DNA of 64,000 bases, from NCBI GenBank assembly GCA_964430565.1, contig CAYSFD010000019.1, positions 140,583 through 204,582 of the forward strand. The letters are read 5' to 3'. A program made the position numbers and the translations under genes. The DNA is from VBDM01 sp964430565 (lineage in GTDB: Bacteria > Pseudomonadota > Gammaproteobacteria > Burkholderiales > SG8-39). Numbering within the stretch: position 1 is the stretch's first letter; each line of letters starts with the position of its first letter. The notes under the pieces were generated by a model, which was not told the DNA's origin, ran no database searches, and saw only the letters and a program-made list of their open reading frames with translations. Positions 1 to 8,882 of the stretch are shown here, piece by piece.

Positions 1-2
1 GT

Positions 3-197
3 GCAATCGAAGCTGCCGGATCGTTGACGGCGGGTTCGCGCTTCGGCGTGCTCCCCGCGATGGAAGATCCAACGCGCATGGTTTTCGAGCACGCGTTCAG
101 GCGTGCTTATGCGTTCGCGCTGGGAATAGCTGCCGTATGGAGCCTGCTTGCAGCGCTGGTCGCCTGGCTCTCCATACCGCCGAAGCGATCAGATTGA
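3..197 (+). CDS. C-terminal end of a membrane transporter (probably MFS), truncated by the window edge
   Basis: The frame is open from base 3 to the TGA at 195-197, giving 64 residues with no start inside the window. It ends in a hydrophobic helix (about residues 40-58, rich in Ala, Leu and Trp) followed by a short basic tail, PPKRSD. A final transmembrane helix plus a short cytoplasmic tail fits the last helix of a 12- or 14-helix major facilitator efflux protein, but too little is present to name the family. The frame ends 49 bases before the adenylate cyclase start, so it could be the preceding member of the same transcription unit. Confidence 0.55.
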   Translation, partial: AIEAAGSLTAGSRFGVLPAMEDPTRMVFEHAFRRAYAFALGIAAVWSLLAALVAWLSIPPKRSD

Positions 198-246
198 GGT
201 AAGATCGGTTCCCTCATCCCGTCTGCTCTTGGCTGGGTCGTTCACG

Positions 247-3200
247 ATGCCGACTTGCCCGAATTGCCAGGCCCGTAACGCCGAGGGCCAGAAGTTCTGC
301 AGCAATTGCGGCTTTGCCCTCGAACCCACGCGGAACATGGCTGGCGAGCGCAAATTCGCCACTTTCCTCTTCGCCGACGTGGCGCACTCGACGGCGATCG
401 CCGAGCGGCTCGACCCGGAGGACTGGACGGAAATCATGAACGGCGCGTTCGGTTTCATGAATGCGGCCGTGTCGAAATATGGCGGCACGGTATCCCGCCT
501 CATGGGAGACGCGGTGCTCGCCCTGTTCGGCGCCCCGGTGGCGCACGAGGATGACGCCGAGCGTGCGGTGCGCGCAGGTCTCGAGATCCAGGACGCCGCA
601 AGAGAGTATGCGCTCGAGGTGAAGCAGCGACACAGCTTCGACTTCGAACTGCGGGTCGGAATCAACACGGGGACGGCGGTCCTCGCCTTCGTCGGGGACG
701 CCGTGCGCAGCGAGTACACCGCGATGGGCGATGCGGCCAATGTCGCCGCGAGGCTTCAGTCGGCAGCCGAGCCGGGAACCGTTTTGATCAGCGTCGACAC
801 ACAGCGGCTCGTCGCGAGCCTGTTCGACTTCAAGCCGCGCGGCGCGATCGAGATGAAGGGCAAGCAGGCGCCGGTCGAGTCGTTCGAGGTCCTGGGTGTG
901 CGCGCGACCCCAGGCAAAGCGCGCGGCCTGGACCTAGAGGGGCTCACATCACCCCTGGTCGGACGCGAGCGCGAAATCGCGCTTCTGCGCGAAAAGCTGG
1001 CGGCGCTCGATCAGGGCATCGGGTCGGTCGTCGTCATCACCGGAGAGGCGGGTCTGGGCAAGTCGCGCCTGGTGGCCGAGCTGCGTGCCGTCGGCGTCGC
1101 CCGGCCGCAGGGCCAGATCGCCTGGTTCGAATCGCGCGCCATCTCCTACGGGCAGTCGATCCCGTATTTCCCGTGGCGGCAGCTCGGCCGGCAGATCGTC
1201 GATGCGACCGACATGGACACTGCGGCAGCGGTCCGGGAGAAGCTGCGCGATTTCATCGCGCGGACCGGCTTGCCTGCCGACAACCTGCCCTATTACGAGA
1301 CGCTGCTAGCGGTGGACGCGGAAGACAGCCGGACGGCCTTGGCGCGTCTGGCGGGCGACGCCGTGGTGAACGGTATCGCGGGCGCGGTGATCGGAGCGAT
1401 ACGGGCTGTAATTCGTTCCGGCGGCGGCGCATTGCCGCACGTACTCGTCATGGACGATCTTCATTGGTCGGACAGCGCGACGCTCGAGTTGATTGCCCAG
1501 GTCGCGACGCTCGCCGGCGGCGAGCCGCTGCTGGTGTTGTGCGTGCTGCGGCCGGACCGCAGCGCGGCGAGCTGGCAGCTCGTCGATCGCCTTCAGGCGA
1601 GCCTCGGTAACGCGTTTGCGCGCATCGACCTCGAGCCGCTCGACGCCGCCGATTCCGGCGCGCTGCTCGGCAACCTGCTGCACATCGAAAACCTGCCCGA
1701 GAGCGTAAAGGCCCGGATTCTGGAGCGCTCGGACGGCAACCCCTTTTATATCGAGGAGGTGCTGCGTTCCCTCATCGACTACGGGCAGGTCGTGCGTGAA
1801 GACGGGCAATGGCGCGCCACGCGTGCCATCGTCGACGCCAACATTCCGGAGACCCTGGCCGGCGTGCTGAGCGCGCGCATCGACCGCTTGCCCGAGACGA
1901 CCAAGCGCGTGGCGCAGACCGCGGCGGTGATCGGCCGGGTCTTCATGCACCGGGTGCTCGAAACGGTCTGCCACGCCGCGCCGCCGGCCGAGCGCATCGA
2001 GCACATCGAACCGCACATCGGGGCCTTGTCGATGGAACAGATCGTGCGCGAGCGCGGGCGCAATCCCGAGCGCGAGTACATCTTCAAGCACGCCATGACC
2101 TGCGAGGCGGCGTACGGGCTCCTGCTGCGCGCGCGTCGCCGCGAGTTGCACGCGCGCACCGGCATGGCGCTCGAAACCCTGTTCGCCGATCGCAGCGACG
2201 AGTTCGCGCCGCTGCTCGCCCATCACTTCGCCGAAGCCGACGATATCAAGCGCGCGCTCGACTACTCCAGGCGCGCGGCGGACAATGCGCGCAAACTCTA
2301 TGCGCTGCGCGAGGAGCTCGTGCATCGCGACCGCATCCTGGCGCTGCTCGACCGGATGCCCGACGCGCCGGCGGCCGATGTCGTCGATGCGATCATCGAG
2401 TGGGCCTTCGTTCGGCACCGGTTGAATGCCTACGAGGGCGTGCTGGAGCGTCTGGGCGACGCGGTGGCGCGCTCGCGCGCCGCCGGCGACAAGCGCCGGC
2501 TGGCGACGGCGCTGTCGTGGACCGGCAACATCCACCTGGTCACGGGGTTTCCCTCCCGCAGCTTCGAGTACATCGAAGAGAGCCGCGGGCTCGCGACCGA
2601 ACTCGGCGATGACCAACTCATGCTCCTGCCGCTGTTCATCGCGACCTGGTGGCTCGTCGATCGCGATCCGGCCGCAGGAGCCAAGGCGTTGCAGGAAGTG
2701 ATCGCACTCGCCCACAAGCAGCGGGTGCCGGAGGTCGAGGGGCATGCCATGGCCTATCGCGCCGTTGCGCTCGCCCGGCTGGGCGACTTCGACGCGGCGC
2801 GGGCCCAGATCGCGGACGCGCTCGAGATCGCACCGCGTGCCGGATCGCCGGTCAAGGAGGCCGACGTTCACATCGCCGTCGGCGAAGCCTATTACGTGAT
2901 GGGCGAGATCGAGAAGGGGCTGGAGCACGCGCGCATCGGAGCGGACCTGGCCTACAACGCGAACGGCTTCGAGTGCGCGTGCGCAGGGCACTTCGGCGTC
3001 GGCAAGGGGCAGTTCGAGAAGCGCCGGATCGACGAGGCGCTCTCGCAATACGCCAAGTCGCTGGAGCTCGCCGGCAGGGTGATCTCCCCGGGGTTTTCCG
3101 GCTATATCAACCACATCAAGGCCAGCGCCGCGCTTGCCGAGTTCGAGAGCACCGGGTCACTGTCGGCGATCGAATCGCTGCGCTTCGCCCTGAACAACGC

Positions 3201-3486
3201 GCGCAACGGCCACGACGAATTCGGTGCTGCGACCCTCGCCCAGGATCTCGCCGGCGCGCTCATCAAGCTCGGCCGGAATGACGAAGCCGGACCGTTGCTC
3301 GATCCCGCGATCGACTACTACCGCCAGCGCGGAATGCGTCCCTTTCTCGCGGGGGCTCTCGAACTTGCCGGCACCTTGCACCAGCAGTCCGGCAGACCGG
3401 AGGAGGCCGAGAAGAGCCGCCGCGAGGCCGCGCAGCTGCGCGAGTTCCTCGGCTCGGCGAGCACCGGCAGCGCGGCGAAGGTCTAA
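247..3486 (+). CDS. Class III adenylate/guanylate cyclase with zinc ribbon, AAA ATPase and TPR domains
   Basis: A 1079-residue cytosolic signalling protein. The first 21 residues form a zinc ribbon (C4, C7, C18, C21). A class III cyclase domain follows (about 30-200) with the FADVAHST metal-binding strand and the GDAVLALFG and MGDAANVAARL motifs. Then comes a STAND/AAA16-type ATPase (P-loop GEAGLGKS near 266; Walker B VLVMDD near 400) and a long helical TPR region (about 680-1060). In this family the ATPase/TPR half is thought to gate cyclase output; the stimulus is unknown. I chose the ATG at 247 because the zinc ribbon starts there; the frame is open back to 148 but that stretch is not conserved-looking. 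The next gene starts 2 bases after the stop, so the product is probably made together with the RR-oxidoreductase and the cyclic-nucleotide-binding kinase. cAMP rather than cGMP as product is an inference. Confidence 0.9.
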   Translation: MPTCPNCQARNAEGQKFCSNCGFALEPTRNMAGERKFATFLFADVAHSTAIAERLDPEDWTEIMNGAFGFMNAAVSKYGGTVSRLMGDAVLALFGAPVAHEDDAERAVRAGLEIQDAAREYALEVKQRHSFDFELRVGINTGTAVLAFVGDAVRSEYTAMGDAANVAARLQSAAEPGTVLISVDTQRLVASLFDFKPRGAIEMKGKQAPVESFEVLGVRATPGKARGLDLEGLTSPLVGREREIALLREKLAALDQGIGSVVVITGEAGLGKSRLVAELRAVGVARPQGQIAWFESRAISYGQSIPYFPWRQLGRQIVDATDMDTAAAVREKLRDFIARTGLPADNLPYYETLLAVDAEDSRTALARLAGDAVVNGIAGAVIGAIRAVIRSGGGALPHVLVMDDLHWSDSATLELIAQVATLAGGEPLLVLCVLRPDRSAASWQLVDRLQASLGNAFARIDLEPLDAADSGALLGNLLHIENLPESVKARILERSDGNPFYIEEVLRSLIDYGQVVREDGQWRATRAIVDANIPETLAGVLSARIDRLPETTKRVAQTAAVIGRVFMHRVLETVCHAAPPAERIEHIEPHIGALSMEQIVRERGRNPEREYIFKHAMTCEAAYGLLLRARRRELHARTGMALETLFADRSDEFAPLLAHHFAEADDIKRALDYSRRAADNARKLYALREELVHRDRILALLDRMPDAPAADVVDAIIEWAFVRHRLNAYEGVLERLGDAVARSRAAGDKRRLATALSWTGNIHLVTGFPSRSFEYIEESRGLATELGDDQLMLLPLFIATWWLVDRDPAAGAKALQEVIALAHKQRVPEVEGHAMAYRAVALARLGDFDAARAQIADALEIAPRAGSPVKEADVHIAVGEAYYVMGEIEKGLEHARIGADLAYNANGFECACAGHFGVGKGQFEKRRIDEALSQYAKSLELAGRVISPGFSGYINHIKASAALAEFESTGSLSAIESLRFALNNARNGHDEFGAATLAQDLAGALIKLGRNDEAGPLLDPAIDYYRQRGMRPFLAGALELAGTLHQQSGRPEEAEKSRREAAQLREFLGSASTGSAAKV

Positions 3487-3488
3487 TC

Positions 3489-5189
3489 GTGGCCAAGCCG
3501 GTCATCCTAGCGGTCGACGACGAACCTTCGGTCCTCGCTGCGGTGGCGCGCGATCTCAGGCATCGCTATGCAAAGGACTACACGGTGTCGCGGGCCGGAT
3601 CGGGCCCGGAGGCGCTGGAGACTCTACGCGACCTCAAGCTGCGCAACGAAGCCGTTGCCCTGCTGCTCGCCGACCAGCGCATGCCGGGGATGACCGGGGT
3701 CGCTTTCCTGCACGAGGCGATGGCGTTGTTTCCGTCGGCCAAGCGCGCGCTGCTGACCGCCTACGCCGACACCGACGCCGCCATCCGCGCGATCAACGAG
3801 GTCAAGCTTGATCATTACCTCATGAAGCCCTGGCACCCTCCCGAGGAACTGCTGTATCCGGTGCTCGACGACCTGCTCGATGACTGGCGAGCGAACTACC
3901 AGCCGGTGTTCGAGGGAGTTCGCGTTGTCGGACACCGCTGGTCGGCCGACGGTCACCGCGTTCGCGACTTCCTCGCCCGCAACCTCATCCCGTATCGCTG
4001 GCTCGACATCGAGACCGACGCCGAGGCCGCCGAGCTGCGCGCGCTCTCGGGGTCGGCAGACGCACCGCTGCCGCTCGTCGTTCTTGCCGACGGCACCCTC
4101 CTGTCGAGCCCGTCGATCCCCGTGCTGGCTGAACGTCTCGGGCTGCACACGCAGGCCGAGGCGAACGCCTACGATCTGGTCATCGTCGGTGCCGGGCCTG
4201 CCGGACTCGCTGCCGCCGTGTACGGGGCCTCGGAGGGCCTGCGGACCCTGCTGATCGAGCGCGAGGCGCCGGGCGGCCAGGCGGGGACGAGTTCGAGCAT
4301 CGAGAACTACCTCGGTTTTCCCGCCGGACTGAGCGGCGGCGACCTCGCGCGACGCGCCGTCGCGCAGGCCCGTCGCTTCGGCACCGAGATCCTCGCGCCG
4401 ATGGAAGCGGTCGGCTTTGCGACGCAGGACGGTTACCACATCGTGACGCTGGGCAACGGATCGACCGTGACCACCCAGGCCCTGCTCGTCGCCACCGGCG
4501 TCTCGTACCGGCTTCTCGATGTTCCCGGGGCGGACCGCCTCGCCGGGACCGGCGTGTTCTACGGCGCGGCGATCACCGAGGCGCTGACCGTCAAGGGGCA
4601 GGACGTGCTCGTCGTCGGAGGTGGCAATTCCGCGGGGCAAGGGGCGCTCTACCTCGCGCGCTTCGCCCGGTCGGTCACGCTGCTCGTGCGCGGGGCTTCG
4701 CTCGCCGAGACCCTGTCGCAGTACCTGGTTGAGCGCATCGACGAGGCCGAGAACATCGAACTGCGCACAGGGGTGGCGGTCAGCGAGGTTCACGGCGAAA
4801 AAAGCCTCGAGGAAGTGTCGATCCGGAACGTCGGGACCGGAACCGTCGAGCGGCTGCCCGCGCGCGCGGTCTTCGTGTTCATAGGGGCGGCCCCGCGCAC
4901 GGCGTGGCTGAACGGCGCGTTGCAGGTCGATGCGGGCGGCTTCGTGCTGTCAGGGGTGGATCTCGAGCGCGAGGGTGGCAAGCGCCCGCTCGGTTGGCTG
5001 GCCGAGCGCGACCCGTTCTGGCTGGAGACCAGCGTTGCCGGCGTCTTCGTCGCCGGGGACTTGCGGCACCAGTCCACCAAGCGCATCGCGTCCGCGGTGG
5101 GCGAAGGGGCGATGGCGGTGCAGTTCGTGCACCAGCACTTGCGCGGCCCGGCGCCCGCGCAGCGCCCACTGCCGCCAACCGGATCCTGA
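3489..5189 (+). CDS. Response regulator fused to a thioredoxin-reductase-like flavin oxidoreductase lacking all cysteines
   Basis: A 566-residue fusion beginning at GTG. Residues 4-125 are a receiver domain: acidic pair D10/D11, phosphoacceptor D62 in ADQRMPG, T90 and K113. Residues about 142-215 resemble a thioredoxin/glutaredoxin fold, but the usual CxxC position reads WSADGH. Residues from about 225 onward are a pyridine-nucleotide oxidoreductase: FAD-binding VGAGPAGLAAA, NAD(P)-binding VVGGGNSAG near 372, and a C-terminal second FAD motif around VAGDLRH. True thioredoxin reductases carry CxxC between the two halves; here that place reads FYGAAITEA and I find no cysteine in the whole protein. 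It therefore cannot be a disulfide reductase. Ferredoxin/flavodoxin reduction or a pure redox-sensing role are possible. Phosphorylation, probably by the kinase encoded 3 bases downstream, would control the flavoenzyme output. Confidence 0.88.
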   Translation: MAKPVILAVDDEPSVLAAVARDLRHRYAKDYTVSRAGSGPEALETLRDLKLRNEAVALLLADQRMPGMTGVAFLHEAMALFPSAKRALLTAYADTDAAIRAINEVKLDHYLMKPWHPPEELLYPVLDDLLDDWRANYQPVFEGVRVVGHRWSADGHRVRDFLARNLIPYRWLDIETDAEAAELRALSGSADAPLPLVVLADGTLLSSPSIPVLAERLGLHTQAEANAYDLVIVGAGPAGLAAAVYGASEGLRTLLIEREAPGGQAGTSSSIENYLGFPAGLSGGDLARRAVAQARRFGTEILAPMEAVGFATQDGYHIVTLGNGSTVTTQALLVATGVSYRLLDVPGADRLAGTGVFYGAAITEALTVKGQDVLVVGGGNSAGQGALYLARFARSVTLLVRGASLAETLSQYLVERIDEAENIELRTGVAVSEVHGEKSLEEVSIRNVGTGTVERLPARAVFVFIGAAPRTAWLNGALQVDAGGFVLSGVDLEREGGKRPLGWLAERDPFWLETSVAGVFVAGDLRHQSTKRIASAVGEGAMAVQFVHQHLRGPAPAQRPLPPTGS

Positions 5190-5192
5190 GCC

Positions 5193-6635
5193 GTGAGCAG
5201 TGCGTCCGCCGAGTTGCGATCGCTGCAGGAGTTCGTCCGCAAGCTGCCACTTTTCGCAGATCTGACGCTGGCTGACGTGGCGCAGCTGTGCCGGTCTTCG
5301 CGCCGTGTTCATGCCGTGCCGGGCGAGATCGTCATAGAGGAGGGCGCTCCCGGGGATTCGCTGTACGTCGTGCTGGCTGGCGAGCTCGAGATCACCAAGC
5401 GCGACGGCGAGCGGGACGTCGTGCTGGCGTCGCGCAAGGTCGGGGAGGCCGTGGGGGAAATGTCGCTTCTGGAGCGCATGCCGCGCAGCGCATCGGCACG
5501 CGCGGTGCAGCCGAGCGAGTTGCTGGAAGTCAGCCCCGAGTCGTTTCGGAAAGTCCTCGAAAACAATCCGTCGACGGCGATGACGGTGTTGCGCACGGTG
5601 GCGAGCCGCCTGCGCAGCACCGAAGCCTCGCTGATGCAAAGCGACAAGCTGGCCTCGCTCGGCACGCTGGCCGCCGGGCTCGCGCACGAACTGAACAATC
5701 CTGCGGCGGCGATCCAGCGCGGCACGCAGCACCTGCGCGAGGCGTTCGAAACATGGCGGCGGCGGACCGTCGAACTGCAAAGCCTGGACCTCGACGCGGA
5801 ACAGCGGCGTCGGCTCGCCGAACTCGAGTCCGGGATCGCGACATGCGGTTCGCCGCGGCCCGACGACGCCGCATCCAGTCGGCAAGAGTCGAGGCTCATT
5901 GAGGAGCTCGAGGCGCTCGGTATCGACGATGCCTCCGAGATCGCACCGGCGCTGGTCGCCTTCGGCTGGACCGTCGAGCGGTTGCGGCCCGTTGCCGCCG
6001 CATTCGCCGCAGGGCACGTGAAGCCTGTGCTGCAGTGGCTCGGCGCGGGGTTCGCCGCGCAACAGCTCTTGGCCGAAATCCAGCGCAGCGCGCAGGCGAT
6101 CTCCGAGATCGTCCGCGCGGTGAAGTCGTACGCCTATCTCGATCAGGCGCCGGTCCAGGACGCGGATCTGCGCGTCAGCCTTGAAGACACGCTCGTCATT
6201 CTGCGTTACAAGCTCAAGGAGGGCATCGAAGTCGTGCGCGACTTCGAGCCCGGGCTGCCGACGATCGAAGCTTACGCCAGCGAACTCAACCAGGTTTGGA
6301 CTAATCTCATAGACAACGCCATTCACGCCATGAACGGCCGCGGCGTGCTCGAGCTCCGTGCGCGCCGGATTGGGGGTGAAGTCGAGGTCCGGATCGCGGA
6401 CAGCGGGCCGGGCATCCCCGCCGGGACTGCTTCGCGCATCTTCGATCCCTTCTTCACGACCAAACCGCAGGGGGTGGGCACGGGGCTGGGATTGCACATC
6501 GCCCACAACATCGTCGTCAACCGGCATCACGGCAGGATCGACTTCGAATCGAGGCCGGGGCGCACCGAGTTCAGAGTATCGTTGCCGATCCGCATGAAAC
6601 CGGCTGCGGGCGAGCCGACGCCCGCAGTGGTATAG
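5193..6635 (+). CDS. Cyclic-nucleotide-binding domain histidine kinase
   Basis: A 480-residue soluble kinase starting at GTG, 3 bases after the RR-oxidoreductase. Residues about 15-140 form a Crp-type cyclic nucleotide-binding beta-roll (GAPGDSLYVVLAGELEI, then VGEMSLLERMPRSASARA with the phosphate-binding GE...RSA pattern). The dimerisation/phosphoacceptor segment has the H-box histidine H165 in LAHELNNPAAAI. The ATPase domain has the N-box NQVWTNLIDNAIHAM, the G1 box IADSGPGIP, FDPFFTTK, and the G2 box TGLGLHIAHN. There is no membrane segment. The adjacent cyclase could supply its ligand and the adjacent receiver could be its substrate, making a self-contained circuit; both links are inferred from gene order. 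Confidence 0.9.
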   Translation: MSSASAELRSLQEFVRKLPLFADLTLADVAQLCRSSRRVHAVPGEIVIEEGAPGDSLYVVLAGELEITKRDGERDVVLASRKVGEAVGEMSLLERMPRSASARAVQPSELLEVSPESFRKVLENNPSTAMTVLRTVASRLRSTEASLMQSDKLASLGTLAAGLAHELNNPAAAIQRGTQHLREAFETWRRRTVELQSLDLDAEQRRRLAELESGIATCGSPRPDDAASSRQESRLIEELEALGIDDASEIAPALVAFGWTVERLRPVAAAFAAGHVKPVLQWLGAGFAAQQLLAEIQRSAQAISEIVRAVKSYAYLDQAPVQDADLRVSLEDTLVILRYKLKEGIEVVRDFEPGLPTIEAYASELNQVWTNLIDNAIHAMNGRGVLELRARRIGGEVEVRIADSGPGIPAGTASRIFDPFFTTKPQGVGTGLGLHIAHNIVVNRHHGRIDFESRPGRTEFRVSLPIRMKPAAGEPTPAVV

Positions 6636-6657
6636 AAGCGCAGGCACCGGCCGCGCT

Positions 6658-7050
6658 GTGATGATCGACGTCGCCCTCCTGCTATTGCTCCTGCTGCAAC
6701 TGAAGCATTTCGTCTGCGATTTCGTGACGCAGACGTCGTATCAGATGCGCTACAAGGGCATCTACGGCCACCCAGGCGGTCTGGTGCACGCCGGACTCCA
6801 CGTGATCGGCAGCGCCATCGTCGTGGTGGCGCTGAACGTTGCGATGCCGCTCTCGATGCCGGTGATGCTCCTCGTGGCGCTGCTTGCCGTCGAATTCGTG
6901 CTTCACTATCACATCGACTGGGGCAAGGAGCAGGTCATCAAGCCGTTCGTAGAGGAGCAGGGGGCGGCGTATTGGGCCATCTTCGGCCTTGACCAGTTCC
7001 TGCACCAGGCTACCTACGTCGCCATCGCCTACGTCGTCTTTCGGGTCTGA
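6658..7050 (+). CDS. DUF3307 family small membrane protein
   Basis: A 130-residue very hydrophobic protein; GTG at 6658 is followed directly by ATG at 6661, so either can be the start. About four membrane segments can be drawn (roughly 3-20, 43-60, 62-82, 105-128). Charged, His-rich loops carry a conserved-looking KHFVCDFVTQT segment near the N-terminus, HYHIDWGKEQ in the middle and GLDQFLHQ near the end, which match the DUF3307 pattern. The function of the family is not known. It lies 22 bases after the kinase gene and 29 bases before the exporter, so it is likely in the same operon. Confidence 0.75.
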   Translation: MMIDVALLLLLLLQLKHFVCDFVTQTSYQMRYKGIYGHPGGLVHAGLHVIGSAIVVVALNVAMPLSMPVMLLVALLAVEFVLHYHIDWGKEQVIKPFVEEQGAAYWAIFGLDQFLHQATYVAIAYVVFRV

Positions 7051-7079
7051 GGGTCGTCGGCACAAATAGGAGCGGCTTC

Positions 7080-8882
7080 TTGGCCCGTCAAATCGACAAC
7101 ATTCCCGAGCGCCCGCCGAACCGCGATATCCGCCAGCTCGCGCGGGTGCTGCGCTTCCTGTGGCCCTATCGCGCGAGGATGGCGGTCGCGGGTGTCGCGC
7201 TCGTGGTTGCGGCGGGCTGCGTGCTCGTCCTCGGCCAAGGCTTGAAGCGCGTCATCGACGCGGGTTTCACCGGAGCCGATACGGCGTCTCTGGATACTGC
7301 GCTTTTTGCGCTGCTCGCCATCGTCTGCGTGCTCGCCGCCGCGACTTACACGCGCTTCTACTCGGTGTCGTGGATCGGCGAGCGCGTCTCGGCCGACATC
7401 CGCCGCGCGGTGTTCGGGCATCTGTTGGAGCAGTCGCCCGGGTTTTTCGAGACCCTGCGCACGGGCGAGGCGATCTCGCGGCTCACCAACGACACGTCAC
7501 TCCTGGAAGTCGTGATCGGCTCCTCCGCCTCGTTCGCCCTGCGCAACACCCTGATAATGCTCGGGGCGCTGGTGATGCTCGTGATCACCAGCCCGAAGCT
7601 CACCGCGCTGGTGCTGCTCGGCGTGCCGCTGGTGATCGTGCCCATCCTCCTATTCGGACGGCGCGTGAGAAAGCTCTCTCGCGCAAGCCAGGACCGGATT
7701 GCCGACGTGAGCACGCATATCGACGAATCCCTGCACGAGATCCGCACGGTGCAGTCCTACGGCCACGAGGAAAAGGACCGCGAGCAGTTCGGCGCGCGCG
7801 TCGAGCAGGCTTTTGCCACGGCGACGAGCCGCATCGGCCAGCGCGCGCTCCTCATTGCGCTGGTGATGCTGCTCGCCTTTGGCGCGGTCGGGGTGATCCT
7901 GTGGATCGGCGGTCACGATGTCCTGGCGGGGCAGATCAGTGCGGGCGAGCTCTCGGCTTTCGTGTTCTACGCCGTGCTCGTCGCCGGTGCCGTCGGCGCG
8001 GTGTCGGAAGTGATCGGCGATCTGCAGCGCGCCGCGGGCGCGACCGAGCGGCTGATGGAGTTGCTCGCGACCGAACCGACTATCCGTGCGCCGGCCAAAC
8101 CGCAGGCGCTGCCCGAGCCTCCGCGCGGTGAAGTGCGCTTCGAGCGCGTCAGCTTCCACTATCCGTCGCGGCCGGACACGGCGGCGCTCTCGGAATTTTC
8201 TCTATCCGTCTCGCGCGGCGAGAAGGTCGCGCTGGTCGGGCCTTCGGGCGCGGGCAAATCCACGGTGTTCCAGTTGCTGTTGCGATACTACGATCCCGAC
8301 AGCGGGACGATCACGCTCGACGGCGTGGAAGTCAGGAACGCCGATCCGCGCGCGGTGCGGCGGCGAATGGCGCTCGTGCCGCAGGATCCGGTGATTTTCG
8401 CGGCGAGCGTCGCCGAGAACGTGCGCTACGGCCGGCCCGGAGCGAGCGACGCGGAGGTAAGGGCGGCGTGCGAGGCGGCCTACGCGAGCGAGTTCATCGA
8501 GCGCCTTCCCGAGGGGATGAATTCTTTTCTCGGCGAGCGCGGCGTGAGGCTCTCGGGCGGCCAGCGCCAGCGGCTGTCGATCGCTCGGGCGCTCTTGGCC
8601 GACCGCGCGGTGTTGCTTCTGGACGAAGCGACCAGCTCGCTCGACGCCGAAAGCGAAAGCTACGTACAGCGGGCGCTCGAGCACTTGATGCGCGGCCGCA
8701 CCACGCTCGTCGTCGCGCACCGCCTCGCAACCGTCAAGAACGCCGACCGCATTGTCGTCATGGACCAGGGCCGGGTAATCGCCGCCGGCACGCACGCGGA
8801 GCTGGTGCGCGAGCAGGGTCTGTACGCCAGGCTCGCGGCGCTGCAGTTCCTCGGCGAAGTCTCGCCGGAGGCGGTGCAATGA
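7080..8882 (+). CDS. ABC exporter, fused membrane and ATPase domains (MsbA/multidrug type)
   Basis: A 600-residue half-transporter. The N-terminal ~310 residues contain six predicted membrane helices beginning at FLWPYRARM. The C-terminal ATPase has Walker A GPSGAGKST, signature LSGGQRQRLS, Walker B VLLLDEATSSLD and the H-loop histidine in VVAHRLAT, so it should be active as a homodimer. The start is TTG at 7080, preceded by AGGAG about 8 bases upstream; no better in-frame start exists before the first helix. Proteins of this type export lipids, peptides or drugs; the substrate cannot be told from sequence. Its TGA overlaps the ATG of the next gene (ATGA at 8879), indicating translational coupling. 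Confidence 0.9.
   Translation: MARQIDNIPERPPNRDIRQLARVLRFLWPYRARMAVAGVALVVAAGCVLVLGQGLKRVIDAGFTGADTASLDTALFALLAIVCVLAAATYTRFYSVSWIGERVSADIRRAVFGHLLEQSPGFFETLRTGEAISRLTNDTSLLEVVIGSSASFALRNTLIMLGALVMLVITSPKLTALVLLGVPLVIVPILLFGRRVRKLSRASQDRIADVSTHIDESLHEIRTVQSYGHEEKDREQFGARVEQAFATATSRIGQRALLIALVMLLAFGAVGVILWIGGHDVLAGQISAGELSAFVFYAVLVAGAVGAVSEVIGDLQRAAGATERLMELLATEPTIRAPAKPQALPEPPRGEVRFERVSFHYPSRPDTAALSEFSLSVSRGEKVALVGPSGAGKSTVFQLLLRYYDPDSGTITLDGVEVRNADPRAVRRRMALVPQDPVIFAASVAENVRYGRPGASDAEVRAACEAAYASEFIERLPEGMNSFLGERGVRLSGGQRQRLSIARALLADRAVLLLDEATSSLDAESESYVQRALEHLMRGRTTLVVAHRLATVKNADRIVVMDQGRVIAAGTHAELVREQGLYARLAALQFLGEVSPEAVQ

Noticed and set aside
1306..3114. A 602-codon open frame on the minus strand across the adenylate cyclase gene
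   Set aside because: It is antisense to a gene with clear domains. High GC makes long antisense frames common, and its translation is Arg/His/Asp-rich with no motif.
4950..6647. A 565-codon minus-strand frame across the kinase gene
   Set aside because: Antisense shadow of the cyclic-nucleotide-binding kinase; no protein-like motifs.
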